64,000 bases of DNA from CAWCUZ01 sp963798795 (GTDB lineage Bacteria; Acidobacteriota; Vicinamibacteria; Vicinamibacterales; SCN-69-37): the NCBI GenBank assembly GCA_963798795.1, contig CAWCUZ010000002.1, forward strand, positions 992,001 through 1,056,000. Direction: 5' to 3'. The position numbers were made by a program, and so were the translations under genes. The notes beneath the pieces are model-generated. The model ran no database searches and was not told the origin of the DNA. It was given only the letters and a program-made list of their open reading frames with translations. Positions 34,901 to 42,684 of this stretch are shown in pieces; the first letter of the stretch is position 1; each line of letters opens with the position of its first letter.

Positions 34901-36891
34901 TAGCGGATCTTGAGCTGTGGCAGGCCGGGCCGAGTAATCTGAATCGTCACCTCATTGCCACTGGAGAACACCCTGAGGCTTGCGCTCCCACCGCCTGGAA
35001 GATCAATGACTCGGACAGGTCCTCGTGCCGTTGGTACGATTCGGCTCGTGGCCCCGGCGCCAACCTCGCTCGCCAGCCGATCGAAGTCACGTGCTGCTGC
35101 CGCAGCCCCTCCAGAGAGATGGTACTGAACAAGACGTTCGGTGACTGTCCTAAGGCCGGCCGAGGCGATTAACCGGCCGACCGCTGATTCGACCGTCGCG
35201 GCCAGGTCGACCGCCACTCTTAGCGAACTGAAGGCTCCAAGAGTCAGCAGGTTTAGCCCCATCTCTCGTAAGCCGCTTCGGATCCCAGCGGCTGAACGGG
35301 CCGCGATGTCGCCGAGCAGTGATGGAAGGAGATTGCCATTGTCGAAATGGGCGAACCAACCTACTGGGCGTCCGGCCGCGTAGATCCAGCCGTTGCCGCC
35401 CGCCTCACCTCCATAGAGTATTCCCGGATCGGGATAGTGCATCCACTGTTCGAACAGCGCATCGCTGACGGTAAAGTCCACGCCTCCATCGATGTGGACC
35501 CGGTAGTCGGCTCCGTCAGAATCAATAAAACGAAGTGGATTGTCTCGGGCATATGCATATCCGTTCCAGCCCTGCGGATCGACGAGCGATCCGCTGGCGT
35601 TGTCCGGGTCCACGCTCGCAAACCGCCCCACGACATTCCGGTAGTATTGGGCCCCGAAGTACGTCCACGCCGACTCCGGGTCCAGCTCCTTCCCCGTGAA
35701 CCGCCGCGGGTCGCCCCCGAGCGGCGCCGTGTCCTCCCCGAACGGCCCGTAGTCGTGCCGCGCGAGAATGGCGCCGCTCTGGTCGCTCAGCGCCCGCACC
35801 GAGCCCAGCGCGTCCAGATGATAGTAGGTCACCGCGATCGTCGGGGCCGGCGCGAACCGCGCCACCGCCCACTTGGCCTGGTCGAGCGTCACCTGACACG
35901 TCGGGCTCGGGCCCGCGCAGCCGCCTTGCCACCCGGTGAAACTCTGCTGCGTGTCGGGGGTCGCCGTCAACGTGACCGCCTGGTTCGGCGTCACGTTCAG
36001 CGTGCACGGCGTGGTCGCCGGCGTGCAATTCAGGCCCGACGGGCTACTCGTCACCGTGCTCGTGCCGCCGCCGGCCACGTCCGCCATCAGCGGCAGCGTC
36101 GGCGTGTCGACGAACACCGTCAGCGTCATCGCCTGGTTGAACGTCCCCGTCACCGTGCTCCGAGCGTACACGATCAGCCGATACTCCCCTGGATCCCGAT
36201 TCTGGACCGTCAAACTGAAGCCCGAGTTCGTGAACTGGCTCCCGTAGGCCGCGCCGATGTCCGGCCGCGAGCCGCCGTAGGTGGCCGCCCCGAGGAAGAT
36301 CGCCGGGGCGCCGCTGCCGGGACTGGGATACGCCCACACGTGCACCGCGTCCACCCCGGGGCCCGTCTGTGCCGCCAGGTCCACCGCCCACCCCGCCACG
36401 GTGAACGGCTGCGTCGTCGCGGCGTTCTGCACGGGCGTGTCCACCCACATCAGCGGGTGCGCCAGGAGCGTCAGGTTCAGCACTCTGGTCTGGTTGAACG
36501 TCCCCGTCACCGTGCTGTGCGCGTAGACGATGATCTGCCAGGAACCGATGGGCTGATTGGCCACCACGAGCCAGTAGGCGGAGTTCGTGAACTGGCTGCC
36601 GAAGGCCTGGCCGATGTCCGGCCGGGCGCCGCCGTAGGTCGCCGCGCCGAGAAAGACCGGCGCCCCGCCGCTGGGCGTGCCCCAGATGTGCACCGCGTCC
36701 ACGCCCGTGCCCGTCGCCGCGTTCGTGTCGATCGCCCAGCCCGCAATCTGGAAGGGCTCCGCCACGCTGGCGGTGTTGGCCGGCGTGTCCACAGCCATGT
36801 GCGGCCCCGGCTGCGCCGCCACCGGCCGCGCCGCCAGCAGCAGATACGCCGTGAGGCCCGCCAGCGTCGCCATCGGTCGTCGTGGTCTCAT
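34897..36891 (-). CDS. Toxin cassette 2: intact Rhs-core protein with unassigned tip
   Basis: The 664-aa product is uninterrupted. A Sec signal (MATLAGLTAYLLLAARPVAAQ) precedes two Ig-like repeats, an InlB-B-like domain, and the Rhs core (YYHLDALGSVRALSDQSG to DNPLRFIDSDG). A tip of about 220 residues begins YRVHIDGGVDFTVSDALFEQW and is shared with cassette 6 as far as LLGDIAARS. After that the tips differ; this one ends ARGPVRVIDLPGGGSASLRV and LPQLKIRY. The core-proximal motif reads DSDG instead of the DPDG, DPSG or DPIG of its relatives. The start at 36891 was chosen over an ATG 39 nt upstream because it begins the signal peptide. Confidence 0.8.
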   Translation of the reverse strand: MRPRRPMATLAGLTAYLLLAARPVAAQPGPHMAVDTPANTASVAEPFQIAGWAIDTNAATGTGVDAVHIWGTPSGGAPVFLGAATYGGARPDIGQAFGSQFTNSAYWLVVANQPIGSWQIIVYAHSTVTGTFNQTRVLNLTLLAHPLMWVDTPVQNAATTQPFTVAGWAVDLAAQTGPGVDAVHVWAYPSPGSGAPAIFLGAATYGGSRPDIGAAYGSQFTNSGFSLTVQNRDPGEYRLIVYARSTVTGTFNQAMTLTVFVDTPTLPLMADVAGGGTSTVTSSPSGLNCTPATTPCTLNVTPNQAVTLTATPDTQQSFTGWQGGCAGPSPTCQVTLDQAKWAVARFAPAPTIAVTYYHLDALGSVRALSDQSGAILARHDYGPFGEDTAPLGGDPRRFTGKELDPESAWTYFGAQYYRNVVGRFASVDPDNASGSLVDPQGWNGYAYARDNPLRFIDSDGADYRVHIDGGVDFTVSDALFEQWMHYPDPGILYGGEAGGNGWIYAAGRPVGWFAHFDNGNLLPSLLGDIAARSAAGIRSGLREMGLNLLTLGAFSSLRVAVDLAATVESAVGRLIASAGLRTVTERLVQYHLSGGAAAAARDFDRLASEVGAGATSRIVPTARGPVRVIDLPGGGSASLRVFSSGNEVTIQITRPGLPQLKIRY

Positions 36892-36948
36892 CGCGTCCCT
36901 CACTGCCGCGTGATCGCCACCAAGCGTCACTTCAAGTGCGGCACAGGA

Positions 36949-37242
36949 TTAGAGACAACTTACTGTGAAGGTCTCGACAGGCGGCAGCCGGCAGATTCTC
37001 TTGCCATCAACTCGAAACAACTCCAGCTCAGCCATGCGTCCGTCTACAATGTGTAGGAGCACCTGAATCTCCGTTCCATCCGAATCGCGGCCAGACGCCT
37101 CTACCGGCACTCGGCCTTTCACTCCGGCCCTGGGGCCTGCGGTGACAAGTCTCAAGCCGCCATCTTCGTCAATTGTCTCGACCTCAAGCATATGGGACTG
37201 CTGAACAAGCTCACCCCTGCCAGTGAAGTTGTGCCGGAGCAA
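36949..37242 (-). CDS. Immunity-like fragment upstream of cassette 2
   Basis: The 97-aa frame (HMLEVETIDEDGGLRLV, AGVKGRVPVEASGRDSDG, HIVDGRMAELELFRVDGKRI) resembles the piece embedded in cassette 3 at about 33520-33650. It looks like the C-terminal part of an immunity protein whose toxin is missing. The IS66 insertion lies 100 bp upstream. Whether it is complete is unclear. Confidence 0.5.
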   Translation of the reverse strand: MLRHNFTGRGELVQQSHMLEVETIDEDGGLRLVTAGPRAGVKGRVPVEASGRDSDGTEIQVLLHIVDGRMAELELFRVDGKRICRLPPVETFTVSCL

Positions 37243-37346
37243 GGCTGAGATCGAGATCGCGTTCGTATCGGCTTGGTTGTCTCAACATGTGGTGCCAGCG
37301 ACTCAGAAGATGGGAAAGTAAGTACCTATATTGACCAAGCCAGGAC

Positions 37347-38862
37347 GTAATTGATTACCGGGTCTGACTTGTACTGGCGCGCCGATTCTGGCATAACAGG
37401 CGCGTGCGCGAGCGCGAGCCTCTGCCGAAGCCCACGGGTCAGCCCACGACGGAAGAGCTGCGACAAGAAGTCGACCGACTCCGGCGCGACTTGGAACAGA
37501 GCGAACGCGAACGCGAGCGGCTGCGCCGAGAAAACGCGCGGTTGCGCGATCAGCTGGAGGCGGCGCGACGCGCGGGATTCCGCCAAGCCGCCCCATTCTC
37601 GAAAGGCGTGCGGGCGATGCCTCCGCGCCGGCCGGGACGCCGGTCAGGATCGGCGCATGGGCGTCACGGCCAACGGCCGGCGCCCGTGGTCGTCGATGAC
37701 GTGCATGACGTGCCGGTGCCCCCCGCCTGCCCGCAGTGCGGGGGCGCAGTCGACGACACCCATGTGACGGCGCAATATCAAGAGGACCTGCCGCCCGTGC
37801 GGCCGGTGGTGCGCCGGTTCGATGTGCATATCGGCCGGTGCCGTCGCTGCGGCCGACGCGTGCAGGGACGCCACCCGCTCCAGACGTCCGATGCGGTGGG
37901 CGCGGCGGCCGTCCAGCTGGGGCCGCAGGCCCTGGCGGTCGCGGCGAGTTTCAACAAGCAACTCGGATTGTCGTTCAGCAAGATCGAAACGGTCTTTGCG
38001 GATCGGTTCGGCCTGCCGGTCACGCGGGGCGCCCTGGTGCGCGCGGTCCATCGGGTCGCGGCGAAAGCGCAACCCCCCTACACGGCCTTGTGCGAAACGG
38101 TGAAGACCAGTGCGATGGTGGTCGCCGATGAAACGGGCTGGCGGGTCCATGCTGACCTGCACTGGCTGTGGGTGTTTGCCACGCCGGACACGACGGTCTA
38201 CGCGATCCTGCCGGGGCGCGGCTTCGACGAGGCGGCCCGCGTGCTGGGCCGCGACTTCGCCGGCATCTTGGTCCGCGATGGGTGGGCGCCCTATCGGCAA
38301 TTCACCGAGGCCTTGCATCAAACGTGTCTGGCCCATCTGCTCCGACGCGCACGCGAACTGCAGCAGGATCATCCGCACGCCCGCATTCCCGGCGAGGTCC
38401 AAGACCTCTTGCAGCGGGCGCTGGCCCTACGCGATCGGCACGCGGCAGGCACGATCTCTGAACATGGCGTGGCCGTCGCGCGCGGGCATCTCGAACGGCA
38501 GCTCGACCGCGTGCTGGACCGGCCGACCATCGTGCCTGAGGTGCAGCGCTTTGTCGCGCATCTCGATCGCGAATGGGGCGCGCTCTTCGGGTTTCTTCAC
38601 GCCCCTGGCGTCGACGCCACGAACTGGCGCGCCGAGCAAGCCATTCGTCCAGCGGTGATTACTCGCAAGGTCAACGGCGGCGGCAATCGGACCGCGCACG
38701 GCGCCACCACCCAACAGGTCATCGCCAGCGTCCTGCGCACGGCCCGCCAGCGCGACCTCGACGGCGTCGACGTCCTCACCACGCTGCTCCGTGCGCCACA
38801 TCCGATCGCCTCACCGGACCTCTTCGCGCGCGCGTCGCCTCACTGACCCGGTAATCAATTAC
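37347..38862 (+). mobile_element. IS66-family insertion sequence, copy 2, with 8-bp target duplication
   Basis: The 1516-bp element has ends GTAATTGATTACC and GGTAATCAATTAC. The 8 bp GCCAGGAC flank it at 37339-37346 and 38863-38870, the duplication size expected for IS66. It carries one transposase gene on the plus strand, opposite to copy 1. Confidence 0.92.
37404..38846 (+). CDS. IS66-family transposase, second copy
   Basis: The 480-aa product is identical to the transposase at 22270-23712, including the CPQCGG/CRRCGRR zinc region and the VADETGWRVHADLHW core. Identity over the whole protein suggests recent transposition. The gene lies on the opposite strand to the toxin cassettes. Confidence 0.92.
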   Translation: MREREPLPKPTGQPTTEELRQEVDRLRRDLEQSERERERLRRENARLRDQLEAARRAGFRQAAPFSKGVRAMPPRRPGRRSGSAHGRHGQRPAPVVVDDVHDVPVPPACPQCGGAVDDTHVTAQYQEDLPPVRPVVRRFDVHIGRCRRCGRRVQGRHPLQTSDAVGAAAVQLGPQALAVAASFNKQLGLSFSKIETVFADRFGLPVTRGALVRAVHRVAAKAQPPYTALCETVKTSAMVVADETGWRVHADLHWLWVFATPDTTVYAILPGRGFDEAARVLGRDFAGILVRDGWAPYRQFTEALHQTCLAHLLRRARELQQDHPHARIPGEVQDLLQRALALRDRHAAGTISEHGVAVARGHLERQLDRVLDRPTIVPEVQRFVAHLDREWGALFGFLHAPGVDATNWRAEQAIRPAVITRKVNGGGNRTAHGATTQQVIASVLRTARQRDLDGVDVLTTLLRAPHPIASPDLFARASPH

Positions 38863-38900
38863 GCCAGGACCAAGTACAAAGGCTCTGAATTCAATCGCGA

Positions 38901-39390
38901 GCGGCGTGAGCCGCGAGATGTTGATGGCGACGACCGTCGCCCAGTAGGCGCGCTGATCCCAGGGCAGCAGGTAACCCGTGAGTCCGAGCGCCAGGATGAC
39001 GTGCAGCAGCACGAGCCCGACGATCCAGTTCAGCTCGCGCGGCCTGCGATAGCTCCCGAAGAAGACGACCCGGCAGAGGTGCACGACCGCCGCGACGACG
39101 ACGACGCTCGCGCCCCAGTGGTGGAGGCCGCGGAGAACGCGGCCGGCCCGGACCGACGTCGTGATGAAGCGCACGCTGTCCCACGCGTGGTCCGGCGTCG
39201 GCGCATAGAACAGCGCCAGCGCAATCCCGGTGACGATTTGCAGACCCAGGCCGAACAGCAGGACGCTGCCGAACGTGAACCACCAGCCGGTGCCCGGCGG
39301 CAGCGGCTCGTCGAGCAGGTGATGCCGGATGATGCGGAAGCCGGTGCGGTCGTCGAGCCAGGCACTCAGGCGCTCGAGCCGCCGTTTCAC
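38901..39390 (-). pseudogene. Truncated copy of cytochrome b (first 163 codons)
   Basis: The copy starts at the GTG at 39390, overlapping the second Rieske gene, and is identical in plan to the gene at 10182-11771 up to SRLTPLA. After 38901 the frame runs on into unrelated and IS66 sequence. The Qo-site PEWY motif and both c hemes are missing, so it cannot work as a cytochrome b. Confidence 0.9.
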
Positions 39391-39857
39391 AATTCGACCT
39401 CGATCTCGGCGGTCTGCGGATTGAGCCGCACCGGGATGCGCGTCAACCCCCGCGGCGGCGGCCCGGCGACGACGCGGCCCTCGCGATCGTAGACGCCGCC
39501 GTGACAGGGACAACGGTACTGCCCGTTGGGCTGATCCCAATGGACGCGGCAACCCAGGTGGGCGCAGGTGGCCGACAGCGCGCGATAGCCGTCGCCCTCC
39601 CGATCGAGGAACACGACCGACTGCTCGCGGGTCTGATACCAGCCGTCCGCGTGCCGCTCGGTCAGGACGGCGGCAAACGGCTGGTTCGGCGGCAGATCGA
39701 ACATGGATGCGGCGCGCCGCCAGCGGGGGCCGGCGCTCCGGTTCGCCGGCGACGCCACGAGGGCCACCAGGCCCGCCACGCCGGCGCCAATCAGTCCCAT
39801 TCCGGCCGCGATGATCCGACCGAGGGCGGATCGGCGCGTGTGGTGCTGGTCGCTCAT
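39387..39857 (-). CDS. Rieske 2Fe-2S protein, second copy
   Basis: The predicted 156-aa protein is the same as that at 11768-12238, with CAHLGC and CPCHGG cluster motifs. Its partner cytochrome b is truncated here, so this copy could only act with the complete complex from the left locus. Confidence 0.9.
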   Translation of the reverse strand: MSDQHHTRRSALGRIIAAGMGLIGAGVAGLVALVASPANRSAGPRWRRAASMFDLPPNQPFAAVLTERHADGWYQTREQSVVFLDREGDGYRALSATCAHLGCRVHWDQPNGQYRCPCHGGVYDREGRVVAGPPPRGLTRIPVRLNPQTAEIEVEL

Positions 39858-39906
39858 CGGGTGTGGCGCCTCCAGGTGCGCCCACGGAATTCTATTCTGA
39901 CGCAGT

Positions 39907-39972
39907 GCGCGGGGCTGAAGCCCCGCGCCTACGAATGCGGGCGCCCGTAGCCGCAGGGCTTCAGCCCTGCGG
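39907..39972. repeat. Pair of REP-like hairpins (right copy)
   Basis: This is the same pair as at 12288-12353: a GCGGGGCTGAAGCCCCGC-type and a CCGCAGGGCTTCAGCCCTGCGG hairpin. It lies between the second Rieske gene and the second membrane protein gene. Confidence 0.8.
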
Positions 39973-39997
39973 ATTCACCAAGGTATAGTCGCGCCCG

Positions 39998-41968
39998 ATG
40001 CCACGAGCGATGCGATGGGCCCTCACGGGCGCGGCGGTCCTGCTGCTGGCGGCCGCGCTGGTGCGCGCCCGGCCCGATACGGCCCCCGACTCTGACATCG
40101 CCCTCATCGATCTGAGCACGCTCGGGGTCCTCCACGGCACGCAGCCGGTCGGCGCGTACTCGCGCTACGAGTGGCACCATCCCGGACCACTGTACTTTCA
40201 GTTACTGGCGCCGCTGTACGCGCTCAGCGGCCACCGTCACCTCGCCATCGATGCCGGCGCGGCCGCGATCAACGTGGCCGCGCTCCTGCTGCTGCTCGTC
40301 GTGTTCCGGCGATGCAGCACGACGCCGGTCACCCTGACCGCGGCGGCCCTGTTCGCCGTCTACCTGGCCCGGCTCGACGGGCTGCTCGACAGTCCCTGGA
40401 ATCCGCACGTTCCCGTGCTCCCACTGGCGCTGCTGCTCGGCGCGGCCGCGGCGGCGGCCAGCGGCGCGTTCGGCTGGCTGCCGGTGGCGGTGGGGCTCGC
40501 GTCCTTTGTGGTGCAGACGCACGTGGGCTTCACGCCGGCGGCCGCGGCGGCGCTGGGCACGGCGGTCGTTCTCATCGCGACGGAAGCGCTGATCACGCGC
40601 CGTCGGACCCGCGCGCTCCCTCGCGGCCTCACACGCGCCGTCGTCGCATCGGCGGTCGTGGCGGCGGCCGTCTGGGCCGTGCCGCTCATCGACGAGGTCC
40701 GGGCCGGCGGGTATCACAACCTTCATGACCTCGTCGCGTTCTTCACGAGCCGGGCGCCGTTCAATCCGCGCGAGGCGGCGCATGCATTCGAGCATCTGTT
40801 CGTGGCGCCGTTCACGCCGTCGCTCGCGTTGACCTGGGGCGACGCCGCCCGGCCGGCGCGCGACCTGGGCGTGCGAGCGCTCGTCGATGCGGAAGGCGTG
40901 CTGCTCCTCGTCGCCATCATCGTCTGGGGCTGGCGCCGACGGCGCTTCGAGCGGAATCTCTCCATCGTCTCGTTTGTGTGCGGCGTGGCCGCGCTCGTCG
41001 CCGTACGCGACCTCCCGGAAGCGGTCAAGGGGTATACGGTGCTCTGGGTCACCGTCCTGGGCGTGATGGCCTGGGCGCCGATTCTCTCGCTGCCCGTCGA
41101 CCTGCTGGCCTCGCGGATTGCCAAGCGCGCCGCCGTCGGCCGCGCCGTGAAGCGGTGGAGCACCGTCGCGATAGTCGCCGCGGTGTTGATCGCGACCGGC
41201 CTCACCCTGCGGGAGCGGCGAAGGCAGGACGTCAGCGTGTCGTCTCGCATCGCGCGAATCACGGCCCTCGTCCGCGATCGGGTCGCCGAAAGCGGGTCCA
41301 CCAGCCCGCTGATTCATGTGCCGCAGGACTTCTGGGGCGTCGCCACCGGCGTCGTGCTCCAGCTCGCCCGCGCCGGGCTGCATCCGGCGGTCGACGCCGA
41401 CTGGGTGTCCATGTTCGGGCGCGCATACGCACCCGCGGGCGACGAGCGGCCCGTCGTCCAGTTCGCCCAGTTCCTCGAACACGGCGAGAACTTCCGGCAC
41501 CGCACGAACTACCGGTTCCTGGGTCGCATCGAAGACATTTACACGTATTCCGTCGAACCGCCGCCGGCGCACTCGGTGCTGGACGCGCCGTTGACGATCG
41601 TGGACTCCCAGGTGCAGCGTTCCGAAATCACAAATCGCAAGTCACAAATCACAAATGCCCTGAGGTTTTCGTCCGACACGGACTACGTGACGTTCCGCGT
41701 CCCTGACGTGCCGGTCGTGGGCCTCCGCCTGGAGGGCGACGGCGGCAGCGAATGGCAGATCCGATGCGCCGGCTCGACCGGAGGCTTCGACCGGATCGGC
41801 CGGGTCACGATCGACCCCGGCGATGGCACGCAGCCGGGCGAGGCGTTCCTGCGCGAGATCGGCGAGTGTCGCGAGCTGAAGATCGCGCCGGCGCAGCCTG
41901 TCGCGACCCGGCTCGTGGACGTCCGGCTCCTGGTGCGGACAGAGGGGCCGCGGGTGCCCGGTGCCTGA
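39998..41968 (+). CDS. Multi-pass membrane protein, GT-C-like, second copy
   Basis: This 656-aa paralog of 12379-14349 is intact. Differences I can see are L/F in TAAAL(L/F)AVYL, G/A in LV(G/A)FFTSR, T/A and S/A near TPFNPREAS, R/S in GST(R/S)PLI, A/P and P/A in SVE(A/P)PP(P/A)HS, and V/A in ITN(V/A)LRF. They total about nine of 656 residues. The repeat-encoded segment NRKSQITN is present too. Confidence 0.8.
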   Translation: MPRAMRWALTGAAVLLLAAALVRARPDTAPDSDIALIDLSTLGVLHGTQPVGAYSRYEWHHPGPLYFQLLAPLYALSGHRHLAIDAGAAAINVAALLLLLVVFRRCSTTPVTLTAAALFAVYLARLDGLLDSPWNPHVPVLPLALLLGAAAAAASGAFGWLPVAVGLASFVVQTHVGFTPAAAAALGTAVVLIATEALITRRRTRALPRGLTRAVVASAVVAAAVWAVPLIDEVRAGGYHNLHDLVAFFTSRAPFNPREAAHAFEHLFVAPFTPSLALTWGDAARPARDLGVRALVDAEGVLLLVAIIVWGWRRRRFERNLSIVSFVCGVAALVAVRDLPEAVKGYTVLWVTVLGVMAWAPILSLPVDLLASRIAKRAAVGRAVKRWSTVAIVAAVLIATGLTLRERRRQDVSVSSRIARITALVRDRVAESGSTSPLIHVPQDFWGVATGVVLQLARAGLHPAVDADWVSMFGRAYAPAGDERPVVQFAQFLEHGENFRHRTNYRFLGRIEDIYTYSVEPPPAHSVLDAPLTIVDSQVQRSEITNRKSQITNALRFSSDTDYVTFRVPDVPVVGLRLEGDGGSEWQIRCAGSTGGFDRIGRVTIDPGDGTQPGEAFLREIGECRELKIAPAQPVATRLVDVRLLVRTEGPRVPGA

Positions 41969-42081
41969 AGACGACTTCGTCGAGTTCATCGCGCTCTCGG
42001 CCGTCGCTCCGTGGTCGGGTGCTTCGCAACACCGCGACGTTATCCCGACTGCGAGCCGGTCATTCCATATTGTCTAATCCA

Positions 42082-42684
42082 CTAGGAGGCCGACGCCTTC
42101 GCGGCGGCGCGAGGTGCCTTCCGTACCCGAATGGACATGAGCGAGTCGATGTCGAAGGCGTCGCACAGAAAGAGACCTTGATCCGCAGGAAGCAGCGGCT
42201 CCGTCCAGGCTGCGGGCACAACGCCTAGAAATCGCCTGGAACGCGCCTTCCGCATCTGAACAGCCAAAGCTCCAGTTGCAATCCGAGCAATTTCGACGGC
42301 ATAAAAGGGACTCCCCCGGTGGGCGACCCAGGGCTCCCCCGCGAGGCCTGGATCGCCCAACCTCGCGAAGCCAGCCTCGCAGACGAGCCATGCAGACGGG
42401 GAATTTCGGCAGAGCCGGACGAGCCACTCCGCCGCCTCATCGAAGAGATCGTCTCGTCGAACCCAACCAGCGCCAGGCTGGGGAGTCTGATCCAGCAGCG
42501 TCCTCAGGCTCCATTCGGGGCGCGAAACTGTCACGCGGCCCAAAACCACATGGTCCGGGACGAATAAGCAAGCGTCCTTCTCGGACACAACCTGCGGATC
42601 GAGGAGGCCGATCTGCTTGGCATCGGCCACGCGTCGGTCTACATGATTGACCCAGTCTTCAGAATCCGGCACCGAGACCTGCAT
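42082..42684 (-). CDS. Immunity protein of toxin cassette 1
   Basis: The 200-aa protein (MQVSVPDSEDWVNHVDRRVAD) is of no family I recognise. Its ATG directly follows the toxin stop (TAG-ATG, no spacer). A truncated copy of the same gene is at 14463-14740. Direct abutment to an intact toxin is the evidence for immunity. Confidence 0.7.
   Translation of the reverse strand: MQVSVPDSEDWVNHVDRRVADAKQIGLLDPQVVSEKDACLFVPDHVVLGRVTVSRPEWSLRTLLDQTPQPGAGWVRRDDLFDEAAEWLVRLCRNSPSAWLVCEAGFARLGDPGLAGEPWVAHRGSPFYAVEIARIATGALAVQMRKARSRRFLGVVPAAWTEPLLPADQGLFLCDAFDIDSLMSIRVRKAPRAAAKASAS

Larger units (their letters stand above)
38901..42347. repeat. Right copy of the 3.45-kb direct repeat
   Basis: This matches 11282-14728 at an offset of 27619. 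It starts 30 bp after the IS66 target duplication, inside cytochrome b, and ends inside the cassette-1 immunity gene. Here the repeat continues into the complete immunity gene and complete toxin, so for that part this copy is the less damaged one. Confidence 0.9.
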
